Positions 35,194 through 43,247 of a DNA stretch of 64,000 nt are shown here, in pieces. The position numbers were made by a program, and so were the translations under genes. The stretch covers positions 2,914,001-2,978,000 of the forward strand of contig OY843611.1 in assembly GCA_963692995.1 (NCBI GenBank). The letters run 5' to 3'. The DNA is from Bin87 sp963692995. Its GTDB lineage: Bacteria > Chloroflexota > Dehalococcoidia > Lucifugimonadales > UBA3495. The notes under the pieces were generated by a model. The model did not search any database, was not told the DNA's origin, and saw only the letters and a list, made by a program, of their open reading frames with translations. The first letter of the stretch is position 1. Every line of letters starts with the position of its first letter.

Positions 35194-36535
35194 CTGGCTC
35201 CTTGGCTCCGCAAGATGGGTTGGTCTCCGGAACTTTTCCCGCTGGCTGGTCGGCGGCATTGGACGGGTCGGCGTGGGTTTGGGCCGGGGTAGCGGCGGCG
35301 GCTTCGGCTTCGGCGGCGGCTTCCGCGCCTTCCGCCTGCGTCTTTGCCAGCCAGTGCCGGATTTCCGCCGCTCGGCCCGTGGTCTCCAGCCACTGCCGCA
35401 ACCGCTCTCCCAGGGCCTGGGCCTCCTCCGACGATAATTTCAGGCAATAGCCCACCACCACCGCCAGCGCTGCCCCGGCCATGGCGTCGCCCTCCCGCGG
35501 TAGCCAGACCATCCGGTTCCAGTAGTCGGTAGTCGCCAGCGGCCGGCTCGTTGCCGACGGCGGGGTCTGGGGATAGAAGTTGTCCGCCAACTGCTGAAAC
35601 TCCAGGGCAAAGCCGGCCCGATCTCCTTCCAGCAGCCGCGTCGCCAGCGCTTGCATCCGGTCGGCATACTTTTCTGAGGTCATTTCTTCCGGCGGGTCGT
35701 GGTGGGGCCAGTAAGCGGCGAAGAGCGTGTCGCGCAGCGCGGCTACGTCTCCGTCGTAGCCCTCGGCCAGCCAGACGCACTCGTCATAGAGTTCGCCCAG
35801 GAAGGCGGCGTTGGCGGGAGTGACGAATTCGCTGGTGGTTCCGTCGGGGGCGGCAACCTGAACCCGGATGGCGATGGACTGGGCGCGGCGATGGATTGCT
35901 TCGGGCCAAAGGTCCGGCGTTGGCGCGCCGTAGTTGCGCGCCGGATCGTATTCCAGCCTTTGGCCGTCGGGGCCGACGATGGCGACGCCGGCCACGGTCA
36001 GGCTGGGCGGCGCCGTTTCCGGCGGACTGGGCCCCCTTTCCCGCCAGCCCGGATAACTGTGTACCGGCACGTAGCCGGCGGCGGGATTGGCGTAGAGGGC
36101 GATTGCCAGGGTGTGTCCCAAGCAGTCTTGCTGGGAAGCGGTGATGTCGATGCGGGCGGCCTGGGCCGGCGCGTTGACGTAAATGTCCGGGGCGTCCCGG
36201 TCGGCGCGCCAGCCCGACCAGTAAGTACGCCGCCGGATTGCGGCGTAAGCCGCCGCTGACCGGATTTGAGCCCATACCCAGAGTTCTTGCGCTTCCTGCT
36301 GCCGTTGCAGCTCAGCCCAGCCGTCGGCTTCCAGGATGCACCACGCCCGGCCCGAATGGCTGACGAAACTGCACGGCAAGTCGGCGCGGTCGTTCCAGTC
36401 AGTGTTGTAGTCAATGCGGTAGCGGCGGGCGCCCTTCCAGTGGGGAAAGGCCTGCTCCGGTTCGGGCAAGTGGATTTTCCCGGGACATCCCGGCCTTGTG
36501 GTCGGGGCGGGCATCGGCGCCGGGAAGCAGTTCAT
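35177..36535 (-). CDS. Large protein of unknown function
   Basis: Up to 452 residues. Core segments include RRYRIDYNTDWNDRADLPCSF, WCILEADGWAELQ and SIAIRVQVAAPDGTTSEFV; residues 300-410 are helical and a tail rich in Ala and Glu ends the protein. I recognise no family and see no catalytic motif. The start is uncertain: from the ATG at 36535 it overlaps the upstream gene by 124 bases, and no good ribosome site is visible at any candidate. Either the true start lies downstream (for example the second ATG at 36514) or the two frames were once one protein split by a frameshift. Confidence 0.6.
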   Translation of the reverse strand: MNCFPAPMPAPTTRPGCPGKIHLPEPEQAFPHWKGARRYRIDYNTDWNDRADLPCSFVSHSGRAWCILEADGWAELQRQQEAQELWVWAQIRSAAAYAAIRRRTYWSGWRADRDAPDIYVNAPAQAARIDITASQQDCLGHTLAIALYANPAAGYVPVHSYPGWRERGPSPPETAPPSLTVAGVAIVGPDGQRLEYDPARNYGAPTPDLWPEAIHRRAQSIAIRVQVAAPDGTTSEFVTPANAAFLGELYDECVWLAEGYDGDVAALRDTLFAAYWPHHDPPEEMTSEKYADRMQALATRLLEGDRAGFALEFQQLADNFYPQTPPSATSRPLATTDYWNRMVWLPREGDAMAGAALAVVVGYCLKLSSEEAQALGERLRQWLETTGRAAEIRHWLAKTQAEGAEAAAEAEAAAATPAQTHADPSNAADQPAGKVPETNPSCGAKEPDEQRQ

Positions 36536-36914
36536 AGATCAGGCCCTGGCAGCGCAGTAGGGGGCCGGCGGCCCCGCTGTCCGGCAGCCGGCGCTGGGCC
36601 GCGGTCCAGGGTTGTCCGGCGATGCCGCCGCTGGGGCCGACTTCCAACGCCCGCGGGCGGTCGGGAAAGGCGGAGCGTTCCAGCCAGTCGCCGTTGATCC
36701 GGACCGGCGCCGGATAGTATTTCAGCATCTGGGCCAGCCGGTGGGCATCCACCGGGGCGGTGGTCGTTTGGGTGTCGCTGCTGATCAGAAACTCGTCGCC
36801 GGCCGGGGCGATGATCAGGCGCAGGGGCTGCATGGGCCGGTCGGGCTGCTGGGGCCAGCGCAAGAGCCGGTGCAGGCCGTTCAGGGATGCGATGCTGGCG
36901 GTGGGGCTGGTCAT
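36411..36914 (-). CDS. Protein of unknown function
   Basis: A 167-residue protein with strands LRLIIAPAGDEFLISSD and PAPVRINGDWLERSAFP. The ATG at 36914, with AAGGAGAC upstream, is preferred over an earlier one at 37148 in repeat DNA. Its last 40 residues overlap the next gene and are Pro/Gly/Arg-rich, so the true end or a frameshift is uncertain. It lies between the coiled-coil gene and the 452-residue gene. No family recognised. Confidence 0.6.
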   Translation of the reverse strand: MTSPTASIASLNGLHRLLRWPQQPDRPMQPLRLIIAPAGDEFLISSDTQTTTAPVDAHRLAQMLKYYPAPVRINGDWLERSAFPDRPRALEVGPSGGIAGQPWTAAQRRLPDSGAAGPLLRCQGLIYELLPGADARPDHKAGMSRENPLARTGAGLSPLEGRPPLPH

Positions 36915-37108
36915 GGCTGTCTCCTTGGGGCGTTGCGGTGGGGCCGGCATTGCCGACTTGGGGCGTTGCGGCGGGGCGAACAGATACCGCACCGGGTGTT
37001 GAACGCCGGCATTGCCGCCCGGGGCGTTGCGGCGCGGCGGGGTTAAAAGCAAATCCGGCCCGGTCGCAACCGAGCCGGAAGTCCGGCGGAAGACGCTGAT
37101 CCCGGCCG

Positions 37109-37945
37109 CTATTCCGGCTGTAGATCCCGCTGGTCGAACTGGAACCACCGGACCACGCCCTGGTCGATCAGCGCGTCCACCGCGTGGTCGTTGCGCAGGC
37201 TGATGATGAGGGGCGTCGCGTTCAGCCCGGTGAACTTGGTCAGAAACTCCGCGTTGCGCTGCGCCCGTTGCACGTCCCTGATGTCGGCGGTGTACGACGC
37301 TTCGCCGGCCAGGTAGAACTCGGCGTCGGCCGGGTCGCTGACCCGGATCACCAGGTCGGCGTTGTAGAAGCTGCGGCGCTGGTCGAAGGGAATGTCCGCC
37401 GCGTCGTCCTGCCGGCGGACCAGCTCCCGCAGGTCGGCGCCGTCCAGCTGGGCGATGATGCGGCAGCCCAGGCTGGCGGCGATGTCGTCAGCCCGGTCCC
37501 GGGCCAGACGCCCCGCCACGTGGCCCTTGAGATCGCCCAGGTCGTCGGTGATGCGCTGCAAGCGGTGGGTTACGGCGGCGTTGAACTCCCGCTGTTCTGC
37601 GTTGAACTGCTTTTGCTCTGCGTTGAACTGCTTTTGCTCAACGACGAAGTTGTCCAGCCGCGCGATGGATCGGTCGATCCTGGCGTTGAACTGCTTTTGC
37701 TCCGCGTTGAACTGCTGCTGCTCCGCGTTGAACTCCTGCTGCTCCGCTATGAAATTCGTGACGTTGACGTTGAACTGCTGCTGCTCCGCTATGAACTTCG
37801 TGACGCTGGCGGCAAACTGCGCAAGCCGCTCCGGCAACTGCCGCAGCTCGTCGGACAGCATCAGGCTGCGAACTTGTTCCAGAAAGGCGGGGTCTTCTTG
37901 CAGCGTCCGCATCAGGCGGAGCTTTTCCGATTCATTTAGTGTCAT
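37109..37945 (-). CDS. Coiled-coil protein with nuclease-like C-terminal domain, paralogue 2
   Basis: A 278-residue relative of the protein at 19599. It opens with the same kind of helical cap (LRLMRTLQEDPAFLEQVRSL, LSDELRQLP), continues with a repetitive coiled coil built on (A)EQxQFNA heptad-like units (about nine copies), and ends with a domain containing ADLVIRVSDPAD, FYLAGEASYTADIRDV, RAQRNAEFLTKFTG and a closing strand. As in the paralogue, ExS stands where (D/E)xK would be expected. The repeats at 37565-37790 are also nucleotide repeats. Role unknown; two copies in one element suggest a specialised function. Confidence 0.7.
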   Translation of the reverse strand: MTLNESEKLRLMRTLQEDPAFLEQVRSLMLSDELRQLPERLAQFAASVTKFIAEQQQFNVNVTNFIAEQQEFNAEQQQFNAEQKQFNARIDRSIARLDNFVVEQKQFNAEQKQFNAEQREFNAAVTHRLQRITDDLGDLKGHVAGRLARDRADDIAASLGCRIIAQLDGADLRELVRRQDDAADIPFDQRRSFYNADLVIRVSDPADAEFYLAGEASYTADIRDVQRAQRNAEFLTKFTGLNATPLIISLRNDHAVDALIDQGVVRWFQFDQRDLQPE

Positions 37946-37981
37946 GGCATTAGTTCCATCTCGATAACGCTTGACTTCCGA

Positions 37982-38072
37982 TTGTAGCACCGTTGTAGCA
38001 CCGTTGGAGGTCGTCGGGGGCCAATCAAAGGCCGTCGGAGGCCGTTGTAGCACCGTCGGAGGCCGTCGGGGA
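37982..38072. repeat. Short tandem repeats between two genes
   Basis: Units related to gttgtagcaccgt(t/c)ggagg(t/c)cgtcgggg recur in whole or part three times in 90 bases. They fill the gap between a minus-strand gene ending at 38078 and the start of the next at 37945 and could act as binding sites or a transcript hairpin. Confidence 0.6.
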
Positions 38073-38077
38073 CCGGA

Positions 38078-38467
38078 TCAGCCCTGCGCCATGGCCCATT
38101 CGTAACACTCGGCGCACACCGCATACCCTTGCGGCTCGGCCCCCCAGGGCGGCGTGGCCCACAATTGTCGGGTCTGTCCGTCATTGGTGACGAAGTGCGG
38201 CCCGCGACGGCCCGGCGGCGGCGCTCCGTAGCGCGTTGCCAATATCAATGCCGCCGCCGGAACCGCGTCCGATAACGAACAGCGGGGCAAACCGGAGATT
38301 ATTCCAATCTCCATAACGCTATTTACCGCCTGCTGCGCGGCCTTCGGCCATTGGCTGAAATTGTCCCGTCGCTCCGGCTGCTTCCCGTGCATCAAGGCGC
38401 AGAGCGCCCGCTCCGCCGCGTCTCGTAGGTCCCGCAACTTCTCTTCCGGGAGCAAGTCATTCAGCAT
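38078..38467 (-). CDS. Paralogue pair member A, CxxC C-terminal motif
   Basis: A 129-residue protein, GGAGGGA before the ATG. It begins LPEEKLRDLRDAAERALCAL, has a helical SVMEIGIISGLPRCSL segment and the RYGAP turn, and ends CAECYEWAMAQG. The next gene upstream (38574-38984) has the same plan and the same ending, so they are tandem duplicates. CxxC could bind metal with a partner cysteine. No family recognised. Confidence 0.7.
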   Translation of the reverse strand: MLNDLLPEEKLRDLRDAAERALCALMHGKQPERRDNFSQWPKAAQQAVNSVMEIGIISGLPRCSLSDAVPAAALILATRYGAPPPGRRGPHFVTNDGQTRQLWATPPWGAEPQGYAVCAECYEWAMAQG

Positions 38468-38573
38468 CAGTCCCTCCGTGGGTGGATGTCATTTCGGCGG
38501 TTGGCGGCGGCGTTTGCGCCAAGGGGTCGGCAACCGTACCCGCTGCCGGATCGCAATGCCGTCGGCGGCGGGA

Positions 38574-38984
38574 TCAGTCGGGCAGCATGGCCCATTCGTG
38601 GCATTCGGCGCACACCGCGTGCCGGCGCAACTCCGGCTCCGACTCCGATTTCCGGCTCCCGTAGAGCCACCACACCCGTCCGCCGTGGGCGGCGAAGTGC
38701 GGCTCCGGATGATCCGGCCACTTGGCCCCGTAGCGGGTTATCAGCTCCGCCCTCCGCCGGGGATCGGTCAGGGCGCAAGGCTCCAACCCGGCGACTAGCC
38801 CAATTTCTATAATGAGGCGGACCAGATCGGGCCAGTCCACCGGGGGCCGGCGGGCTTTGTCCCGGCTGAAATCGGGCCACTGCCGTTCGGCTTGCGCCTG
38901 TTGCAGCTGTCGCAGCAGGAGCAGGGCCCGGCCGGCCCTTTCCCGAATGTCCGGCAACCGCTCTTCCGGGTAGCTGGCGCTCAT
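38574..38984 (-). CDS. Paralogue pair member B, CxxC C-terminal motif
   Basis: A 136-residue protein starting at ATG 38984 after AGGAGG. It shares with its downstream neighbour the opening (YPEERLPDIRERAGRALLLL), the EIGLVAGLEPCAL segment, the ITRYGAK turn and the ending CAECHEWAML. The pair probably arose by tandem duplication and has diverged a good deal, so each copy may have its own partner. No family recognised. Confidence 0.7.
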   Translation of the reverse strand: MSASYPEERLPDIRERAGRALLLLRQLQQAQAERQWPDFSRDKARRPPVDWPDLVRLIIEIGLVAGLEPCALTDPRRRAELITRYGAKWPDHPEPHFAAHGGRVWWLYGSRKSESEPELRRHAVCAECHEWAMLPD

Positions 38985-39015
38985 TTCGTCCTCCTGGTCG
39001 GTTTTAGTCGGGCCG

Positions 39016-39049
39016 GGCGCCGCGGCTGCTCCGCGCCAGCCGCGGCGCC
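39016..39049. terminator. GC-rich hairpin in intergenic gap
   Basis: ggcgccgcggctg at 39016-39028 and cagccgcggcgcc at 39037-39049 make a perfect 13-bp stem with an 8-base loop, between the DUF1937 gene and the paralogue pair. There is no T-run, so it could be an attenuating or RNA-stabilising hairpin rather than a terminator. Confidence 0.45.
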
Positions 39050-39081
39050 GGGCAAAGGCGGCGCGACGCCGCCCGTTTCCG

Positions 39082-39540
39082 CTAAGGGGCAGCATCGGCG
39101 CGCTCCTGGGTCAATCGCCGGAACATTCCGGCCGGCAACTCCAGGCAACGCAGCGGCAGCCAGCAGATGGGCTGCCTCTGGGCTACCGCCTGTTCTACTT
39201 CCAGAGCCATCCCGCGACTGCGCTCCCATCCCGGCAGCTGTAGCGCCGCCAGGCCGTGGCAAGCCTTCAGCAAGTCCAGGTCAAAGGCGTACCAGTCTCC
39301 TTCCGGCGGCCGATGCCCGATCCGTTCCAGGGCCGCGCTGTGGGTCAGGGGCGACAGTATCCGCCAGCCCTGGGCAATTAGCCGTCCGGCAACCTGATTG
39401 GCAGCGGCCAGCCGCCACGCCATCAAGCCCCGATCCGGGCTGGCGTAGGGCGCCGCTAGGTAGATCAGTCCGTTGCCGAAACTCTCGCCCAACGCCTGCC
39501 GCAAGCGCTGGCTGGCGCTTTGGTTAGGGTCGTCTGCCAT
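39082..39540 (-). CDS. DUF1937 family protein (deoxyribosyltransferase-like)
   Basis: A 152-residue protein of the DUF1937 family, related to nucleoside 2-deoxyribosyltransferases. Signature elements are IYLAAPYASPDRGLMAWR near residue 26, LSPLTHSAALERIG, DWYAFDLDLLKACHGLAAL and GWERSRGMALEVEQAVAQ, the SxG...E pair being the catalytic-type end. The ATG overlaps the stop of the upstream gene (TGATG). In phages this family accompanies nucleotide metabolism genes; N-glycosidase or nucleotide-hydrolysis roles are possible. Confidence 0.8.
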   Translation of the reverse strand: MADDPNQSASQRLRQALGESFGNGLIYLAAPYASPDRGLMAWRLAAANQVAGRLIAQGWRILSPLTHSAALERIGHRPPEGDWYAFDLDLLKACHGLAALQLPGWERSRGMALEVEQAVAQRQPICWLPLRCLELPAGMFRRLTQERADAAP

Positions 39541-39770
39541 CAGCGCTCTTGCCCCTCTTCCGGCGTGGCCGGCGCAAGCGGCGCTTCTTCCGGCGGCCAG
39601 GCCGCCGTGGGCCAGCAGCCCATTGCTTGCTGGGCCGCCTCGTCCAGCTCCGGGTTCCGGTATTCCAAATAGCAGCCGTACCAGTCGCAGCGCTCCGCTA
39701 CGCAATCGTACTGCGCCGCCGCCGCGCCCTGGTCCTCACGGCGCCGGCCTTTCATCACGCTTCCGGTCAT
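39540..39770 (-). CDS. Small cysteine-bearing protein coupled to DUF1937
   Basis: A 76-residue protein starting at ATG 39770 after AGGAGAACC. Three cysteines (YDCVAERCDWYGCYLE) suggest metal or disulfide chemistry; the rest is acidic and Pro/Ala-rich. Its stop overlaps the start of the DUF1937 gene, so the two are coupled. No family recognised. Confidence 0.6.
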   Translation of the reverse strand: MTGSVMKGRRREDQGAAAAQYDCVAERCDWYGCYLEYRNPELDEAAQQAMGCWPTAAWPPEEAPLAPATPEEGQER

Positions 39771-39853
39771 CGGTTCTCCTCCTGGCCGGCCGCTTGACGC
39801 CGACCTCCCAATGCTGGCCGCGACGCTTTCCGCCGCCAATCAAACTCCGCCGC

Positions 39854-41233
39854 CTACCCCCCGTCCGGCCCCTTCTTCCGCTTCGGACGCTCCAGCGACT
39901 GACCCATTTCCAGCAGCAGCGTCTCCCCCCGCGACAGCACCCGTCGCCGTTGCCGCAAGCGTCCGTCATTGTCCAGAATCCGTGTCAAACTCGGCGGCAG
40001 CGGCTCCGTCGGACGCCCGGCCAGCTTGCAAACGTGGCCGTAACTGAACTCCTTCCGGTTCGGCCCCCACTGGCTGTCCGCCGCCGCAAAGGCCACCCGC
40101 GCCCCCGGATACGGCCCGTTGAACGTCTCCCGCTGCAACTGATCCGCCACGTCTTCCTCAATCCGCTCCACCAGCGACGGCGCAAAGGGCAGCAAGCAGT
40201 AAATCCGTTGCTCCCCGTCGGCCGGCGGCGGATCGAAATACCCCGTAACCTTCTCGTCGTGAACCGGCGCCGCGATGCGCCAGATCGCTTCCTTGACCGA
40301 CTGCGCCACCATGACGCAAGCCTGGCGCTCCTCGTGGCTGATCATTCCGTCCGCGTAACTTCGCTTGGCCGACCGACCGGCTTGATACGGCAAGTCCGCC
40401 ATCTCCAGGCTCAACCAGCGGCTCTCCCGCAAGGCGAACATTGACGCCGTTTCCGCCAATGTCCCCGACTCCGGACGAAACCGCCAGCACGCTTCCACCG
40501 CCGCCAGCCCCAGCGCGACCCGCTCGTCCAGCGCCGTCAGCGACCCCGCCGCCCGGTTGTCCGTAAGCAGCGACGGCGTCGTTCCGATGACGTTTTCCGC
40601 CTCGGCCCACAGGTCGTAGTCCCGAATGTTCTGCTCCAGCGCCCGTTCCGCCGGCAGACAATAGACCGGCAGAAACCGGGTCTGGGGAAAGCGGCTGGCG
40701 ACGTGTTCGTGGATCAAGTGCCCCAGCCGGGCGTGGCCGCCGAAACCCAGCCACTCGATGATGAGCTGGGGCCGGGAGCCGATCTCGTTGGCCCGGCGTT
40801 CCATCTCGTTCACGATCCGTTCCACGTCCCGCTCAATCGCCCCGTAGCGATCCATGAAAAAGTTGGGCTGGCGCAGAAAGCCCTCGGACAAGGGCAAATA
40901 CTCCGGCACGACGCTGAGGCGCTCCAGACCGGACTCCTGCGCCGCCTGACGCCACAAGCGAATGTTCGTCGCGTTGCAGTCGTACACCACCAGCGACTGG
41001 ATGCGGCTGCGACAGCCCAAGGCGGTCATCTTCCGCGCCCACAGCGCGCTGCGCTGCATTCCGGTGGAACCGACCGAGAGGGATACGATAGGCGCCGGTT
41101 CCCGGTCCGGCGCGCCGGCGTCCACTCCGTTGAGCTGGGCCGGTGACGCGCCCATGTAGTAACGGTTCGCCGCCTTGGGCGCGCCGGCCCAGCTCCGGGG
41201 CAGCGCTGATCGGGGGTTCAGTCGCCAGGGCAT
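39854..41233 (-). CDS. Divergent tubulin/FtsZ-like protein
   Basis: A 459-residue protein. The order of elements resembles the tubulin/FtsZ GTPase fold: a strand and glycine loop SLSVGSTGMQ at residues 51-60, a strand plus VVYDCNATN at 82-90 where the NTD of FtsZ binds the base, a helix ending before LIIEWLGFGGHARLG at 158-171 where the tubulin signature GGGTG(S/T)G would be, a strand LPVYCLPAERALEQN, and VIGTTPSLLTDN as the later nucleotide-contact strand. The glycine motif is non-standard (GFGGHARLG), so GTP binding may be lost or altered. AAAGGAGA precedes the ATG. It heads the 30-41 kb minus-strand run. Recognition is by pattern; a DNA-segregation or defence role is inferred only. Confidence 0.6.
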   Translation of the reverse strand: MPWRLNPRSALPRSWAGAPKAANRYYMGASPAQLNGVDAGAPDREPAPIVSLSVGSTGMQRSALWARKMTALGCRSRIQSLVVYDCNATNIRLWRQAAQESGLERLSVVPEYLPLSEGFLRQPNFFMDRYGAIERDVERIVNEMERRANEIGSRPQLIIEWLGFGGHARLGHLIHEHVASRFPQTRFLPVYCLPAERALEQNIRDYDLWAEAENVIGTTPSLLTDNRAAGSLTALDERVALGLAAVEACWRFRPESGTLAETASMFALRESRWLSLEMADLPYQAGRSAKRSYADGMISHEERQACVMVAQSVKEAIWRIAAPVHDEKVTGYFDPPPADGEQRIYCLLPFAPSLVERIEEDVADQLQRETFNGPYPGARVAFAAADSQWGPNRKEFSYGHVCKLAGRPTEPLPPSLTRILDNDGRLRQRRRVLSRGETLLLEMGQSLERPKRKKGPDGG

Positions 41234-41237
41234 AATG

Positions 41238-41465
41238 CTAGTCTCCTTTGCGGTTTCGGGATGCGGGCGGCCGGGGGGAGCGGTTTCTTTGGCGGTAGGA
41301 ACCGCGGGGCGGGAAGGCCGGCTGCGACGGTTGCTCCGGTTGCGACGCCGGCTCCTCCGGCGACCGCCCGCACTGCAAGCAGCGCACGTAGCGCCCGTAA
41401 ATATCCCGATGCACCATCAAGTCGCCGTTACAGCGACGACAGCCGGCCAACTTCCCTTGCGCCAC
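41238..41465 (-). CDS. Zinc-ribbon protein
   Basis: A 75-residue protein with CRRCNGDLM and VRCLQCG knuckles spaced about 20 residues apart, a typical zinc ribbon, and a Pro/Gln-rich C-terminal tail. The start is GTG at 41465, with GCAGGAAA upstream. It lies five bases from the tubulin-like gene, with which it is probably cotranscribed. Confidence 0.65.
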   Translation of the reverse strand: MAQGKLAGCRRCNGDLMVHRDIYGRYVRCLQCGRSPEEPASQPEQPSQPAFPPRGSYRQRNRSPRPPASRNRKGD

Positions 41466-41477
41466 TTTCCTGCTTCC

Positions 41478-41837
41478 TTACTTCTTTGCCCACTTCCGGG
41501 GGCTTTGCCATATCCGGGGATTGTCCGGGCGCAAGTTATACGCGCAGAGGGACGCTTGCACGGCCGGATCGGTGAAATCAACCGCAATCCCGAAGGCATC
41601 TAGCATCCGCAGGTCAGCGTCGGGACACTCCTCGCGCTGACTGCCGCACTCCTCACAGCGCGCCAATGCCGCCGGGTGAACGAAGTCCGCCGAGCAGTCG
41701 CATTCCCAGTACAGGCCGGTGGTCAGAAAGTAGTCGCCCGGCCCGGCTCGGCGGGCGGCCGCGATGTCCGCGTCGCTGATCAACGCAACCGGCGGCGCGG
41801 GACGGTTTTCCCTGGGGGGTAATTCAGTTGCAGACAT
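41478..41837 (-). CDS. Cysteine-rich protein of unknown function
   Basis: A 119-residue protein. A CDC, a CEEC and two further cysteines between residues 45 and 95 suggest a zinc site. The C-terminal 30 residues form helices ending in a basic tail (SPRKWAKK). GAAGGAGC precedes the ATG. It is followed after 13 bases by the zinc-ribbon gene. No family recognised. Confidence 0.6.
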   Translation of the reverse strand: MSATELPPRENRPAPPVALISDADIAAARRAGPGDYFLTTGLYWECDCSADFVHPAALARCEECGSQREECPDADLRMLDAFGIAVDFTDPAVQASLCAYNLRPDNPRIWQSPRKWAKK

Positions 41838-41929
41838 TGCTGATGCTCCTTCGGTCTGAGACCTTTTGCTATTGCAGATAGCTCCGCCGGAAAAGCGATG
41901 GGGCGGATCGGGATGTTTTGGCCCGCTGC

Positions 41930-42370
41930 TTACCGGTCAAACTCTCGCGCTCGGCGCTCCCGCCGACAAACCCGGCACCAGCCGTCGGCGCCCGGCTGGA
42001 GGTGGCCGCAGCCGACGCAATACGCCGGTTCCGGCCAGCGTTCCAGGGGCCACGGCGGCGGCGCCAAGCGCAATACGCTGCCCGGCGGCGGCGAATAGGT
42101 TCGGACCGGCGTTTCCGCCGGGCTGGGAACCGCCGGGCTGGGAACCTCCGCTGCGGCGGGCGTTTCCGCCGGGGCGGGAACCTCCGCTGGGGCGGGCGTT
42201 TTCGCTGGGGCCGGCGTTTCCGCTGGGGCCAGCGTCTCCGCCGGGGCGGGAACCTCCGCTGCGGCGGCAACCTCCGCCGGGGCTGGCGTTTCCGCTGCGG
42301 ACCCGCCGCTCTCCCCATCCCGGAATAGCGACAGCTGTTCTCCTGACGCCTTTCGGTTCGCTTTCGCCAC
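41930..42370 (-). CDS. Ala/Pro/Glu-repeat protein with C-terminal zinc ribbon
   Basis: A 146-residue protein whose middle consists of about fifteen PAETPAPAE-type five-residue units and whose C terminus is a zinc knuckle (CVGCGHLQ and CRVCRRE). It shares a stretch before the knuckle, APPPWPLERWP, with the VRR-NUC protein next door. The start is GTG after GGGAGCGG. The rigid linker followed by a zinc domain suggests an adaptor; role unknown. Confidence 0.6.
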   Translation of the reverse strand: MAKANRKASGEQLSLFRDGESGGSAAETPAPAEVAAAAEVPAPAETLAPAETPAPAKTPAPAEVPAPAETPAAAEVPSPAVPSPAETPVRTYSPPPGSVLRLAPPPWPLERWPEPAYCVGCGHLQPGADGWCRVCRRERRAREFDR

Positions 42371-42397
42371 GACCGCTCCCGCCTCAAACTTCGGGCG

Positions 42398-42817
42398 CTA
42401 CGGCCAGCGGTCCAAGGGCCACGGCGGCGGCGCCCAACGCAGTACGCGGCGCGGAGTCTCCGCCGGTGGCGCTGTCTCCGCCAAGTCGGCCACCTCCGCT
42501 GCGGCTGGCGTCTCTGCGCCTTCCAGCTCCGTTAGCAGCTCTTCCAGCTCCGCCAGGGACGTCACCACCGCCGACCGGCCGCCGGCCAGTTCGATCCGCT
42601 CCAGCTCCCGCGCCTGACCCGGCGTCGCTTTCCCGCCGGGACGCTTCACCTCAATCCCCACAAACTTCCCCGCAATGCAGGCCACGAGGTCCGGCAGCCC
42701 CCGCTGCTGCTGCGGCGATCCCACGATTTTGATGGCGTAATGCCCCCGCTGCCGCAACCGCGCCAGCAAGCGCCGTGTCAGACTGCTCTCCCGCATAGCT
42801 AACTCTTTCCTGGTCAT
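42398..42817 (-). CDS. VRR-NUC domain nuclease
   Basis: A 139-residue nuclease of the VRR-NUC type (PD-(D/E)xK fold). The catalytic core is GLPDLVACIAGKFVGIEVKR, with D in the GLPDL turn and E-x-K in IEVKR, followed by the helix GQARELERIELAGG. These small nucleases occur in phages and mobile elements and may cut branched DNA or Holliday junctions. The last 30 residues carry the APPPWPLDRWP segment shared with the neighbouring gene and then stop. The start overlaps the upstream HTH gene by four bases. Confidence 0.85.
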   Translation of the reverse strand: MTRKELAMRESSLTRRLLARLRQRGHYAIKIVGSPQQQRGLPDLVACIAGKFVGIEVKRPGGKATPGQARELERIELAGGRSAVVTSLAELEELLTELEGAETPAAAEVADLAETAPPAETPRRVLRWAPPPWPLDRWP

Positions 42818-43086
42818 TCCAGCCTCAGCCGCGGTTCCGCTGCCCCGGCTCTAATCCAGCGATACACCGTCCGCGACGATACCCCGTACCGCGCTGTCGC
42901 CCCGGCCGGGTCCAGCCGCAGCTCCGTCAACTCCGCCGCGCTAAAACTTCGCGCCGGCCGTCCTTTCCGCAGCGCCTGGTCGTGTACGCACTCGGCTAAC
43001 GAACAACTCAAGCACGACGGCGACCACCGACATCCCGTGTCCGGCAGACACAGCGGCTCCGCCGACCTTCCCTTCGCTTTTGCCAT
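42814..43086 (-). CDS. Small HTH protein with cysteine-rich N terminus
   Basis: A 90-residue protein starting at ATG 43086 after AGGAGAA. Residues 13-40 have five cysteines (CLPDTGCRW, CLSCSLAEC), and residues 60-82 form a Hin-type helix-turn-helix with turn GATARYGVSSRTVYRWIRAG. It is coupled to the VRR-NUC gene. Likely a DNA-binding accessory or regulator of the replication module. Confidence 0.7.
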   Translation of the reverse strand: MAKAKGRSAEPLCLPDTGCRWSPSCLSCSLAECVHDQALRKGRPARSFSAAELTELRLDPAGATARYGVSSRTVYRWIRAGAAEPRLRLE

Positions 43087-43247
43087 CTTGCTTTTCTCCT
43101 CGGCTCCCGCCCCGGTTTTTGCTTTGCGCCGTTTTCCTGCGTTAGAGCCGCTGCGCGGCCCTTCGTTCCTTGCGGCGGTAAAAATCCCGGCAAAGCGGGA
43201 ACGAGGGCCGCTCCGGGCCGCTACGGGGCAAATTAGGCCATTCCGCG

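Noticed and set aside
30808..41233. Complete type I-E CRISPR-Cas locus
   Set aside because: Only a Cse2-like protein is recognisable; no Cas3, Cas7, Cas5, Cas6e, Cas1 or Cas2 pattern can be seen in any frame.
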